Source: Thermanaerothrix daxensis
GTDB lineage: Bacteria; Chloroflexota; Anaerolineae; Anaerolineales; Anaerolineaceae
NCBI RefSeq assembly: GCF_001306145.1
Contig: NZ_LGKO01000006.1
Location: 1 to 64,000 of the forward strand
DNA: 64,000 nucleotides
Reading direction: 5' to 3'
Shown here: piece after piece, positions 7,682-16,949 of the stretch
Layout: each line of letters starts with the position of its first letter
Numbering within the stretch: position 1 is the stretch's first letter
Program-made: the position numbers and the translations under genes
Notes under the pieces: model-generated
The model's input: the letters and a program-made list of their open reading frames with translations, nothing else
What the model was told of the DNA's origin: nothing
The model's database searches: none

Positions 7682-10600
7682 GTGTCCGTTCACACCCCGC
7701 GGCTGAGGGGCATTGCCCTTTTGCTGCTTTTGCTTTGCCTTAGCGCTACTCTCTTTGCCCCCCGTGCCGCCTCCGGTCAGCGCGGGGCCTTCGAACCCCC
7801 TCCGCCTCACTACCTGATCCTCGCTCCCGTCGAATACACCCCCGCTCTACAGCCCCTGCTGGCGCTCAAACAGGCCCAGGGCTTCACCACCTCCCTGCTC
7901 ACCCTGGAAGCCTGCGGGAGCACACCTGCCGAGATCAAAGCCTGCTTGCGCAACGCCTACCAAAGCCCCACACCCCCGGCGTATGTCCTCCTGGTGGGCA
8001 GTGCCGAGCGTCTGCCTCCCTGGCCCTCGCAGATCAACCCCAACCGGCAAACCGATCTCTACTACGCCACCATGGACGGCAGCCAGGATATCACCCCCAA
8101 CTTTCACCTGGGACGGCTGCCGGTGCGCTCCGCCGACGAACTGAGCCGCATCATCGCCGCCTGGCAGGCCTACGCCGGGCTGGCCGGGAATGAAGCCTGG
8201 CTGCGCCGGGCCGCCTTCCTCGCCACCGATGCGCCGGATGCCCGCACAGCGGCAGAAGCCATCCTCAACGATGTGATCGGCACCTACACCGCCCCGCGCG
8301 GCTACCAGGGCGATTTTCCCTCCGCCGGGCAACTCGGCGGCGATCGCCTCTACGCCTACACCTATGCCGCCGATCGCGAGGCGGTCAGAACCGCGCTGAA
8401 CAATGGGCGCAGTCTGGTCGTTTACCTGGGCGAGATGGCCTTCACGGCCCTGCCCGGCGGTAGCATGCTCAGCGCCTGGAAAGCCCCCGCTTTCGACCAA
8501 AACGACGTGCGGGCCCTCGCCGCCAACCCCGTCCCCCTGGTGCTCTCGCTGGCCGGGCGCAGTGCCGATTTCACCCTGGGCGAGGCGTTCGGCGAGACCT
8601 GGGTGCGCCAGCCGGAGCACGGCGCGCTGACCTTCATCGGTGCCACCCAGGAAACCCAAACGGCGCTGGATCATTACACGGCGCGCGCCTTTCATGCCGC
8701 CCTTTTCGCCAGCCCCACCCCCACCCTCGGCCAGGCCCTGCACACCGCCCTGGCTTCCCTGGCCGCCGATTACCCCGACAGCGCCCGCCGCTACTGGGAG
8801 GCCTACACCCTCCTCGGCGACCCGTCCCTGCGCCTGCGCCTCTTTTCGCTGGCCGGGGATTTCAGCCTGAGCGTACAGCCCAACGCCTTGGGCCTCTGCC
8901 GGGGCAGCCTGACCACCGCCCAGGTCGCGCTGGGAGCACTCAACGGCTTCAGCGCCCCGGTCAGCCTGGAACTGGCCGACCTGCCCGCCGGAGCACAGTA
9001 CGCCTTCGTTCCCCCCTGGCGCACCCCGCCCGGGGAGAGCCTCCTCACCCTGAGCACTTCCCCAGCCACCCCCGCCGGGCCGTATCTTCTCACCCTCCAG
9101 GGCCGCGCCGAGGGCCTCTCGCACAGCCTGCCGCTCTCCCTACAAGTTGCGGCGGCGCCACCCGACCCAACCCAGATCATCCAACCCGCCCCCGGCGCAA
9201 GCGGCGTACCGCTCCAACCGACCTTCACCTGGCCGGCCAGCCCCACCGCCCAGACTTACACCCTGGAGGTCGCTCACGACAGCGCCTTCTCCGCGCCTGT
9301 GCTGAGCGTCACAGATTTGAGCACAACCACCTACACCCCCAGCACCCCCCTCCCGGCTCATACGTTGCTCTTCGCGCGCGTGCGCACCCACAACCCGTGT
9401 GGCGAGAGCCTCTCCCCGGTAATCTACTTCACCACTCGCCCGCTCCCGGGCACCTGCCCGCCCGACGCGACCCCGGTGGATCACTTTGCCACCAGCGTGG
9501 CCAACAGTGAACCGCAGTGGGCCCTGCAAGGCTGGTCCATCAGCACCCAACCGGCTCATTCCACCCCCTACGCCTTCTCCGCTGCCGCTCCCGCCAACCC
9601 CGCCACCGCCGGCCTGAACGCCCCCGTCATTGCCCTGCCCCCGGCCAGCCTCGATACCCTCCCGCTAACCCTGAGTTTCTGGCTGTACACCGATCTGGAA
9701 GGGAACGGCGCGACCTGCTTCGATGGGTTGGTGCTGGAAATCTCCACCGACAATGGCGCCACCTGGCAATCCCTTCCTCCCACGGCCTACCTGGAAGGCG
9801 GTCCGACGGGCATTGTCGCCACCTCCTCCGCCAATCCCCTGGGTGGGCAAACCGCCTGGTGTGGGCAACGCGTGTGGACGCAGGTGCGCGCCGACCTCAC
9901 CGACTACGCCGGGCAAGACCTGCGCCTACGCTGGCGGCTGGGCAGTGATGATCGAAATGCCAGCCCCGGCGCCTGGCTGGATGACATCCGGGTCAGCGCC
10001 TGCCAGGCCAGCCCCCGCTACGCCCTGGCACTGCTACCCGCCCTCAGCACGAACACTGGCAGCCCTGCCGGGACCCTCACCCACACCCTGACCCTGACCA
10101 ACACCGGCAGTGCCGTGGCCACCTTCGACCTGAGCCTGACCCCCGGCGCCTGGCCGACCACCCTGCGCACGGCCACCCCGCTCACCCTGGCCGCGGGGGA
10201 AAGCACCGCAATCCGGGTTGAAGTCTCCCTGCCCGAGGAGGGGAGCGTCGTGGAAGACACTGCCACCCTTACCGCCACCGCCCGTGAAGATGCCGGCATC
10301 ACCGCTCAGGCCACCTTGCACAGTCGCCGCCGCTACGCCGCCTTCACCCTCGAAACCCCCACCACCGCCCTGACCACCCTCCCCGGCGTGAACCTGCCCA
10401 TTCCCCTGACCCTGCGCAACACGGGCACACTACCGCTCAGGCTTGACCTGACCCCCACTCTCACCCCGGCTTGGGCTCACTCTCCGCTGAGCACCCAATC
10501 GCTGGAGCCCGGGGAAGCGCGCACGCTGGCGCTCTTTGTCAGCGTCCCTGCCAACGCCCCCGCCGACCAGGTGGCTTCCCTGCATCTCGAAGCCCATGCC

Positions 10601-11014
10601 GAGGAAACGCCCGCACAAATCCACACCCTGGATCTCACCCTCATCGTCTTACCTCTTGCCCACCCCCAGGTGCGCCTGCCAGCACCGCCCCCGTACCTCC
10701 CCCGCGGCAGCCCCGCCACCCTTTGGTTGGAAGTGACCAACCTCGGCAACCTGCGCGACCGCCTGGATCTGACCTTTCAGGTAGCGGCACCCCTGACCCT
10801 CGCCGTCCCCAACGACTGCGCCTCGCTGGATCTCGCTGCGGGGGCCAGTCAAAATTGCCTGCTCACGCTGAACGTGCCCCCCAACGCCCCGAAAGGCAGC
10901 GCCACCTTCAAGGCGTGCGCCACCTCCGGCCACGACCCCCAGGCGGTCGCCTGCCTCACAGCCGCGCTCAACATCACCGACCGGTTGCTCTTTTTGCCCC
11001 TGGTGGGGCGTTAG
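7682..11014 (+). CDS. secreted gingipain-like (C25 fold) protein lacking catalytic residues
   Basis: The product has about 1110 residues. I prefer GTG at 7682, which follows a GAGGTG ribosome binding site, over GTG at 7670. A signal peptide (hydrophobic run IALLLLLLCLSA) is followed from about residue 40 to 390 by a region matching gingipain (peptidase family C25): YLILAPVEYTPAL, VLLVGSAERLP, DLYYATMDG, HLGRLPVRSADEL. In the family the catalytic dyad sits in YTGHGS and in a Cys-containing strand. Here the corresponding strands read VVYLGEMA, with Glu251 in place of His, and LVLSLAGRSADF, with Gly292 in place of Cys. The rest holds fibronectin/Ig-like strands, a jelly-roll region near residues 600-780 ending in AWLDDIRVSA, and repeated NEW3-like domains. 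The C-terminus is LLFLPLVGR. It is probably a surface or extracellular binding protein, not a protease. Confidence 0.78.
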   Translation: MSVHTPRLRGIALLLLLLCLSATLFAPRAASGQRGAFEPPPPHYLILAPVEYTPALQPLLALKQAQGFTTSLLTLEACGSTPAEIKACLRNAYQSPTPPAYVLLVGSAERLPPWPSQINPNRQTDLYYATMDGSQDITPNFHLGRLPVRSADELSRIIAAWQAYAGLAGNEAWLRRAAFLATDAPDARTAAEAILNDVIGTYTAPRGYQGDFPSAGQLGGDRLYAYTYAADREAVRTALNNGRSLVVYLGEMAFTALPGGSMLSAWKAPAFDQNDVRALAANPVPLVLSLAGRSADFTLGEAFGETWVRQPEHGALTFIGATQETQTALDHYTARAFHAALFASPTPTLGQALHTALASLAADYPDSARRYWEAYTLLGDPSLRLRLFSLAGDFSLSVQPNALGLCRGSLTTAQVALGALNGFSAPVSLELADLPAGAQYAFVPPWRTPPGESLLTLSTSPATPAGPYLLTLQGRAEGLSHSLPLSLQVAAAPPDPTQIIQPAPGASGVPLQPTFTWPASPTAQTYTLEVAHDSAFSAPVLSVTDLSTTTYTPSTPLPAHTLLFARVRTHNPCGESLSPVIYFTTRPLPGTCPPDATPVDHFATSVANSEPQWALQGWSISTQPAHSTPYAFSAAAPANPATAGLNAPVIALPPASLDTLPLTLSFWLYTDLEGNGATCFDGLVLEISTDNGATWQSLPPTAYLEGGPTGIVATSSANPLGGQTAWCGQRVWTQVRADLTDYAGQDLRLRWRLGSDDRNASPGAWLDDIRVSACQASPRYALALLPALSTNTGSPAGTLTHTLTLTNTGSAVATFDLSLTPGAWPTTLRTATPLTLAAGESTAIRVEVSLPEEGSVVEDTATLTATAREDAGITAQATLHSRRRYAAFTLETPTTALTTLPGVNLPIPLTLRNTGTLPLRLDLTPTLTPAWAHSPLSTQSLEPGEARTLALFVSVPANAPADQVASLHLEAHAEETPAQIHTLDLTLIVLPLAHPQVRLPAPPPYLPRGSPATLWLEVTNLGNLRDRLDLTFQVAAPLTLAVPNDCASLDLAAGASQNCLLTLNVPPNAPKGSATFKACATSGHDPQAVACLTAALNITDRLLFLPLVGR

Positions 11015-11838
11015 GTGCCCCAATCGCGCAAGTAGAGGAAATCGTAGCCCACGGTGCGGTTGGAGAGTTTGGCAATGATGGGGGGCACCCGCTTGAACTG
11101 GTTGCGGCGGATGCGCTCCGTCACCACGTGGACAAATTCCGGAGTAAACCCCGCCTCAATGCATTCTTCCGGGCTGAAGCGCTCATCCACCAGCAGGTAG
11201 AGCAGGCGATCCACCTCGGCGTAGGTAAAGCCCAGTTCGCCCTCGTCGGTCTGTCCCTTCCAGAGATCCGCCGAAGGGGGTTTGGTGAGGATGGATTCGG
11301 GCACCCCCATGGCCCGCGCCAGCTGGCGCACCTGCGTCTTGTACAGATCGCCCAGCGGGTTGATGGCACATGCCGAGTCGCCGTAGAGTGTGGTGTAGCC
11401 GAGCAGGATTTCGGTCTTGTTGCCCGTCCCCACCACTAGTCCGCCAAACGCCGCGGATTGGTCGTAAAGCACGATCATGCGCGCGCGTGCCATGATGTTA
11501 CCGCGCCTGACCGCACTCATGTCGGGGAAGCGCTCAAACAGCGGTTCCACCATCTCGGTAATCGGGATGGTGATCGAGGGCACCCCCAGCGCGTCAATCA
11601 CCTTCTGCGCGTCTTCCAGCGAATCGGGCGAGGAGGTGCGGTAGGGCATGCGCACGGCCAAGACGTTCTGCGGCCCCAGCGCCTCGGCCGTCAGGTAGCA
11701 CGAAAGCGCCGAATCAATGCCCCCCGAAAGCCCCACCACCGCCCGCTCGAAGCCCATGCGGGTGATTTCCGTGCGGATGAAGCCGGTCAGGATCTTGCGC
11801 ACCAGGTCGGTGTTGATGGTCAAATCAATCGTCGTCAT
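11011..11838 (-). CDS. nadE: NAD synthetase catalytic subunit
   Basis: This 275-residue protein is the adenine nucleotide alpha hydrolase-type NAD synthetase that amidates deamido-NAD. The ATP pyrophosphatase loop SGGIDSA is at residues 38-44, and the later segments VVGTGNKTEILLGYTT and GDSACAINPLGDLYKTQV are strongly conserved in the family. It lacks the N-terminal glutaminase domain of the large glutamine-dependent form. However, a nitrilase-type amidase is encoded 11 bases upstream in the same orientation, so the pair may act together on glutamine. Its stop codon overlaps that of the convergent gingipain-like gene (TTAG). Confidence 0.93.
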   Translation of the reverse strand: MTTIDLTINTDLVRKILTGFIRTEITRMGFERAVVGLSGGIDSALSCYLTAEALGPQNVLAVRMPYRTSSPDSLEDAQKVIDALGVPSITIPITEMVEPLFERFPDMSAVRRGNIMARARMIVLYDQSAAFGGLVVGTGNKTEILLGYTTLYGDSACAINPLGDLYKTQVRQLARAMGVPESILTKPPSADLWKGQTDEGELGFTYAEVDRLLYLLVDERFSPEECIEAGFTPEFVHVVTERIRRNQFKRVPPIIAKLSNRTVGYDFLYLRDWGT

Positions 11839-11849
11839 CGCGTCCTCCC

Positions 11850-12719
11850 CTAGCGCCCGCTGTTGCTCTGGCGCTGCCCCAGAATGCGGTTCAACTCGCG
11901 CTGTACCAGCGCCGTGCGCTCATCCCGCAGCAGGGGCAGGCGGTAGCGCGTGCGGTGCAGTTGATTGAGGTCAATTTCGGTCAGCAACAGCGCCTCTTCG
12001 TGATAGGGGGCCTGCGCCAGCACCTTGCCGTTTGGATCGTACACCGCCGAGCCGCCCCAGAAGTTCAGCCCGTCCTCATACCCCACGCGGTTGGTGTGCG
12101 CCACAAAGGCGGTGAACAGGCTGGCGTAAGCCCGGTTGATGTGATCCACCCAGCGTGCCGATTCCAGGCGCTCGTCCTGGCTGAGGCCGCGCCCCGGGGA
12201 GGCCGAGGCGAACAGGAAAAGATCGGCCCCATCCAGCCAGAGCAAGTAGGGCGGGGAAGCATGCCAGAAATCCTCGCAGATGAGCATCCCCACCCGTCCA
12301 AAGCGCGTGTCAAACGCCTGGATCGCATCTCCCCAGGCAAAGTAGCGCCCTTCATCAAATAGCCCGTAGGTCGGCAGATAGACTTTACGATGGACGTGCC
12401 GCACCTCACCTTGCGAGAGGTACGCCGCCGCAATGTAAAAACGGCTGCGCCGATCCTCTTCCACAAAACCAACCATGATGTCGAGGTGGTGGCTGGCCTC
12501 CAACAAGGGGGCAAAGAGCGGGTCATCCGCCACCGGACGGTGCGCAACCCGGGGCACCAGGTCTTGCAGGACGTAGCCGGTCAGCGAGAGTTCCGGGAAG
12601 AGGATCAGGTCCGCGCCCTGCTGATGGGCATCGCGGATCAGAGCCAGGTGCTTTTCCAGGTTTGCTTGGGGCACGCCCAGGCGGGTGTTGATCTGAGCCA
12701 AGGCCAGGGTCAGTTTCAT
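11850..12719 (-). CDS. carbon-nitrogen hydrolase, probable glutaminase partner of NadE
   Basis: This is a 289-residue nitrilase-superfamily amidase. The catalytic triad is visible: Glu43 (FPELSLTGY), Lys112 (HRKVYLPTYGLFDEGRYF) and Cys148 (LICEDFWH). The CEDFWH and LPTYGLFDEGRYF versions are those of the glutaminase domain of glutamine-dependent NAD synthetases, not of aliphatic nitrilases. The ATG at 12719 follows a GGAGG site; the frame is open further upstream, but that extension overlaps the upstream gene and looks non-coding. The gene overlaps the stop of the Lgt-like gene by four bases and precedes nadE by 11 bases, which supports a two-subunit NAD synthetase in which this protein supplies ammonia. 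Confidence 0.85.
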   Translation of the reverse strand: MKLTLALAQINTRLGVPQANLEKHLALIRDAHQQGADLILFPELSLTGYVLQDLVPRVAHRPVADDPLFAPLLEASHHLDIMVGFVEEDRRSRFYIAAAYLSQGEVRHVHRKVYLPTYGLFDEGRYFAWGDAIQAFDTRFGRVGMLICEDFWHASPPYLLWLDGADLFLFASASPGRGLSQDERLESARWVDHINRAYASLFTAFVAHTNRVGYEDGLNFWGGSAVYDPNGKVLAQAPYHEEALLLTEIDLNQLHRTRYRLPLLRDERTALVQRELNRILGQRQSNSGR

Positions 12720-13438
12720 CGTACTGCTTTCCTCCCGCGAGAAAGATACGTACTCACCAGCAAGCCGGTGCACGACGCTCCCAGAATCAGGCACAAGGGC
12801 AGGTCCAGGCGCTGCCCGTGCCAGGCCGGCGGTACATCCGCGCGCCCCAGCGAGAAAAGCGCCGTGTGCGCGGCAAACCACAGGCCGCCCCAGCCCACGC
12901 GCCGCGCCGGGGGCGCCTCGCGCAGGAAGGCTTCCAGCAGTCCAAAGCCCCCCAGGAGGGTGAGCGCCGCCAGAGGCTGTAACGGCCAGCGCCAGTTCGA
13001 CTGCCCCAGTTCATCCACCACAGGCAGTGCCCACCAGGTCGCTGGCGAGGCCGGGGCACCGTAAGCACACCCCGCTCCCCAGCATCCCAGCCAGGCCGCC
13101 GCTCCCACCGCCGGCAACAACGGCAGCAGGCGCTCGGCCAGCCCCAGGAAAGGCCGACGCAACCCCCAGGCCAGCCCTCCCAGGCCCAACAGTGCCCCCG
13201 GCAGCGCCCCCACCCACGTCAACCCTCCCTGCCAGACCTGGGGGACCAGGCCGGGCTGAGCGCGAAACGGCCCCAGGTGGAGCAGCACATAGCCCAGCCG
13301 GGCCCCGGCCAGCGCCGCCAGCAGCACCACCACTCCCAGGCCCAGGTGCACAAAGCGTTCGCGCGGTGGGCCGGTATGCGCCACTTGCCACAACCCCAGG
13401 GTCACCCCTAACGCCAGCCACAGGGAAAAGGGATTCAT
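12716..13438 (-). CDS. Lgt-like polytopic membrane protein
   Basis: This 240-residue, very hydrophobic protein has about seven predicted membrane segments. It resembles prolipoprotein diacylglyceryl transferase: GARLGYVLLH matches the conserved N-terminal helix, and GGLTWVGALPGALLG lines up with the family segment that normally reads HGGLIG. In Lgt a histidine in that segment and an arginine in the GRxGNF-type motif are needed for catalysis. Here they read WVGALPG and GCWGAGC, so neither residue is evident. It may be a divergent enzyme, an acyl transferase with another substrate, or inactive. A -10 box (TATAAT, 13461 to 13456 on the minus strand) lies 17 bases before the ATG. It is first in an operon with the amidase and nadE. 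Confidence 0.6.
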   Translation of the reverse strand: MNPFSLWLALGVTLGLWQVAHTGPPRERFVHLGLGVVVLLAALAGARLGYVLLHLGPFRAQPGLVPQVWQGGLTWVGALPGALLGLGGLAWGLRRPFLGLAERLLPLLPAVGAAAWLGCWGAGCAYGAPASPATWWALPVVDELGQSNWRWPLQPLAALTLLGGFGLLEAFLREAPPARRVGWGGLWFAAHTALFSLGRADVPPAWHGQRLDLPLCLILGASCTGLLVSTYLSRGRKAVR

Positions 13439-13653
13439 CGCGCCACCTGATGTGAATTATAAAGGCAGAGCCCCCACCGCGGGCGTTCTAACCCCCCATT
13501 TCCCAATTTTGTGTATAAGGCTGGCCCGCCGCGCCGATTTTGAACGGCTGTGGGAACACTGCGACTACTTCATCAAACTGGCCAACCTTGACCTGCTAGA
13601 ACCCATCATTCTCAAGCACATGGTGCACCGCCGGTAGCCTTCCCCCGGCCTGC
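13439..13653. other. intergenic region with two -10-like boxes and a possible short ORF
   Basis: The stretch holds the minus-strand TATAAT for the Lgt-like gene and a plus-strand TATAAG near 13513. A plus-strand frame at 13452-13637 could encode 61 residues; its last 39 residues (from LARRADF to HMVHRR) have a protein-like composition, but the first part does not. I see no ribosome binding site and treat it as a possible gene fragment. Confidence 0.3.
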
Positions 13654-14963
13654 TCACCGTTCCAGCGCACTCAGCCCCTCCATCAGGCGCTGCAAGGCAC
13701 CCAGGGTAGTCTCTGGGGGCAGGGCATACGAAAAACGGATCCACTCCCGCCCATAGGGCGAGAAGTAATCCCCCGGCACCACCGCCAGCCCAAACGTTTC
13801 GGCCAGAAAGCCCCCCAGCGCTTCAGCGCTGGCCCAGCCCCGACGCTCCAGCCAGGGCCGCACGTGGATGAAGGCGTAGTACCCCTTGCCCAGGATGTAA
13901 TGCAGCCCCTGCTCATCCAGAAACTCCTTGAGCAGGCGGCGCGAGGCATTCACCGGCTCCACCAGCGGGCGGCTCGCTTCCGCAAAGCCCATCTCATAGG
14001 CCGCCACTGCCACCGCCATGGCGTAGTAAGTGGGCACGGTGCTGTGCGTCGCCCACACGGTCAGAAAGCGAATGACCTCCTGGCTGGCAATCAGGTGCGC
14101 ATTGCGGATGTTGGAGCCCCCCAGCGATTTGGTGATCCCATCCATGAAGATCAACCGCTGCCGCTCCTCCGGGGTAAAGAGGCGCAGAAAGGCATTGAGG
14201 TCCATGGGGGATTCGTCGGTAATGTAGTGGTACATCCAGTCGAAGATGACGTAAGCCACCCCCGCCGCCAGGGCTGTGCGCGCCAGGTGGGCCTGCTGTT
14301 CCGGCGAGTAGGTCAAGCCGGTGGGATTATCCGGTGAGGTGAGGATGAGCGCGGCCACTTTACGCCCGTGTCGGGCGGCATATGCCACGCTGGCCTCTAT
14401 GCTTTCCGGAGTATAGGCCCAGCCCTGCTCGGCTCGCCCCGGCGCCCACACCACATTCGCCCCCAGGCCGTATGGCCCCAGGTATAACACACCCAGGGCA
14501 CCCGGGAGGTGATCACCACATCCCCTTGCCGCCCGTAGCCCAGGTAGAGCGCCGCCATGTACGCTTTGAGCAGCGCATCCCGCCCGCCGGCGGTTGCCAT
14601 CACATTTTCGGTCGTGTACCCCAGGTCGGGATCCAGCCGCCAGTATTTTTCGATCACCGCGCGCCGAAACTCCAGCGTCCCATTCGGCAGGTCGTAGGCC
14701 GTGCCGTGGGCAATCTGCATCTGCGCTGCCCGTTCCAGCAGATGGCGGGGAGTGCCCGGCAGACTGGCCCCGCCATCCCCCTGCGAAGCATCAAAGGTGG
14801 GCGCGCCGGGGTAGCGGCGCTTGAAAACCTCCAGGGACTGGCGGATGTAGAACATGCGATTCGGTTCAAACGGCGCCATTCGGGCCAGATGATCGCTTAC
14901 CGGTACCCGGTTGGCTTCCGGCAGGGCAAACACGGGCTCATCAGGTGGAGCCAAAACGGTCAT
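13654..14963 (-). pseudogene. class I/II aminotransferase interrupted by a frameshift
   Basis: Two overlapping frames together encode one PLP-dependent aminotransferase of about 435 residues. The first (from ATG at 14963) gives the N-terminal part with AHGTAYDLPNGTLEFRRAV and the PLP-phosphate loop ATAGGRDAL. The second gives LTSPDNPTGLTYS, the aspartate-containing strand VIFDWMYHY, and the Lys-bearing GITKSLGGSN. The break lies in the ACACAC run at 14487-14492. Removing one dinucleotide there gives VPWVLYLGPYGLG with no other change, so a two-base insertion in a short repeat explains the defect. All key residues are kept, which suggests a recent mutation, a sequencing error or a phase-variable tract. 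The specific substrate is unknown. Confidence 0.85.
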
Positions 14964-15065
14964 GGTCGTTCTCCCACTCCCAGAGTGAAATCTGTTCCCC
15001 CTCCATTGTAGTCAATTCCAAAGGCGCCGGCGCCCGGAAAATCGCCCCAATAACGCTGCTCGTAC

Positions 15066-16949
15066 CTACCCGGCCTCGGCCAACTCGGCCCAGCGTTGCC
15101 AGTGCTCCTCGAGCAGGCGCTGTAAACGCTCGTACTCGCGCCCCAGTTCGGCCACTTTTGCCGGATCCTTGGGGGGATGCTCCAACCCTTGCGTCACCCG
15201 CGCCAGTTCGGCCTCCAGGGCCGCAATCTGGGCCTCCAGCGCCGCCAGGGCTTGCTGCGTGCGGTGGGGGGGTTTGGGCTCCCGCGCGGGACGGCGCGGG
15301 CGAGCCGAAGGGGGCGTTGCCCTGGCCGGAGCACGGGCCGCCTCCTGGGCTTCGCGGTAGGCGCTGTAAGTGCCTTCAAACACGCGTAGAGTCGCTTCTT
15401 CTGGCACGACCTCCCAAATCTGGGTTGCCAGCGCGTCAATCAGGTAGCGGTCATGCGAAACAAGCAGGATCGTGCCGCTGTACTCGGCCAGCACCGCCTG
15501 GAGCACCTCCTGAGCAAAGACATCCAGGTGGTTGGTGGGTTCATCCAACAGCAGAAAATTGGCACCCTGCAGCGCCAAGCAGGCCAGCGCCAGCCGTCCC
15601 CGTTCGCCGCCAGAAAAGGCCGCCACCGGCTTGAAGACCTCGTCCTCACTGAAGAGAAAGCGTGCCAGGTAATTCCGTGCCTGTGCCGGCAACCAGGTCG
15701 GGCGCGCCTCCAGGATGATCTCCAGCGGGGTTTTTTCCACCTCCAGGCCCTCATGAGCCTGGGCAAAGTAGCCAATCTTCAGGCTGGCGCCGAGGATCAC
15801 CTCCCCGGCGTAGGGCGGGACCTCACCCAGCAGGGTCTTCAAGAAGGTGGTTTTGCCCGCGCCATTGGGGCCCAAAATGGCGGCACACTCGCCGCGTTTG
15901 AGCAGCAAATCCGGGACGTGGAACAGTGGGCGCCCTTCCTCACGGTAGCCCACCGCCAGGCCCTGGGTGCGCAGCACCAAATCACCCGAACGTGTCACCT
16001 CGCCAAAGTTGAGGTGGATGCGCCGCGGCTGTGGGGGCGGGGGACGGCGCACCTGCTCCAACAAGCGTTCCAGGCGCTTACGTCGCCCAATGGCCTGGCG
16101 CGCGTTCTGCCCGGCCAGGTTGCGCCGGATGTACGCCTCTTCCTTCTCAATGCGCTCTAACTGCGCCTGATACTCCTCCAGCCGGCGCTGGTAGCGCTCC
16201 TGACGCTGCTGCCAGTACGCCGAGTAATTACCGCGGTAAATCTCCAATCCCTCCGGCGTCAGTTCCCAAATCGCTGTCACCACATGATCCAGGAAGTAGC
16301 GGTCGTGAGAGACCACCACCGCGCCCGACCACTCGCGCAGGGTCTTCTCCAACCATTCCAGCGCCTGAATGTCCAAGTGATTGGTGGGCTCATCCAGCAG
16401 CAACAAATCGGGGGATTCGAGCAGCAGGCGTGCCAGATACGCCCGCGTGCGCTGCCCGCCCGAAAGTTGCCCCAGCGGACGCTGCCACTCACGCTCGGAA
16501 AATCCCAACCCGCTCAGGGTCTGGCGCAGGCGCTGTTCGTAGGTGTAACCCCCCTGCTGCTCAAAGGTCTCCTGCAAGCGACTGTAGGCCGCCAGTGCCG
16601 CCTCCCCCTGGATCGGGTCGTCCATCTGGGCGGCCAGGCGCCCCAATTCCTCCTCCATTGCCAGCAGAGACGCAAAGGCCTGACGGCAGAACGCCCAAAC
16701 GCTCAAATGGGGGTCGGGCAGGGGCACTTCCTGCGGCAGGTACCCCAGGCGCAGCCCTCGAGCACGCTCCACCTCCCCCTGATTGGGCTCCTCCAGCCCG
16801 GCCAGGATGCGCAGCAGGGTCGTCTTGCCTACCCCGTTGGCTCCCACCAGTCCAATGCGCCCATCGCGCGGGATACTCAGCGTGACCCCGCTGAACACAT
16901 CTTGCGCTCCAAACGCCTTGGCCAGATCCTTCGCGATGAGGAGTGACAT
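15066..16949 (-). CDS. ABC-F family ATPase
   Basis: This 627-residue soluble protein has two ABC nucleotide-binding domains and no membrane segment. Domain 1 (about residues 5-250) shows the Walker A GANGVGKTT, signature LSGGQRTRAYLARLL and Walker B LLLLDEPTNHLD. Domain 2 (about 310-520) shows GPNGAGKTT, FSGGERGRLALA and FLLLDEPTNHLD. A charged linker rich in Arg and Gln joins them, and a C-terminal coiled coil (about 545-625) follows a basic Pro/Ala stretch. This is the Uup/YdiF-like layout of ABC-F proteins, which bind the ribosomal E site and tune translation. I use the ATG at 16949; a GTG two codons upstream is possible. A minus-strand TATACT at 16977-16972 is a likely -10 box. Confidence 0.92.
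   Translation of the reverse strand: MSLLIAKDLAKAFGAQDVFSGVTLSIPRDGRIGLVGANGVGKTTLLRILAGLEEPNQGEVERARGLRLGYLPQEVPLPDPHLSVWAFCRQAFASLLAMEEELGRLAAQMDDPIQGEAALAAYSRLQETFEQQGGYTYEQRLRQTLSGLGFSEREWQRPLGQLSGGQRTRAYLARLLLESPDLLLLDEPTNHLDIQALEWLEKTLREWSGAVVVSHDRYFLDHVVTAIWELTPEGLEIYRGNYSAYWQQRQERYQRRLEEYQAQLERIEKEEAYIRRNLAGQNARQAIGRRKRLERLLEQVRRPPPPQPRRIHLNFGEVTRSGDLVLRTQGLAVGYREEGRPLFHVPDLLLKRGECAAILGPNGAGKTTFLKTLLGEVPPYAGEVILGASLKIGYFAQAHEGLEVEKTPLEIILEARPTWLPAQARNYLARFLFSEDEVFKPVAAFSGGERGRLALACLALQGANFLLLDEPTNHLDVFAQEVLQAVLAEYSGTILLVSHDRYLIDALATQIWEVVPEEATLRVFEGTYSAYREAQEAARAPARATPPSARPRRPAREPKPPHRTQQALAALEAQIAALEAELARVTQGLEHPPKDPAKVAELGREYERLQRLLEEHWQRWAELAEAG

Noticed and set aside
12720-12881. 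N-terminal extension of the nitrilase-type amidase.
   Set aside because: It overlaps the Lgt-like gene, has no family similarity, and a good ribosome binding site stands before the ATG at 12719.
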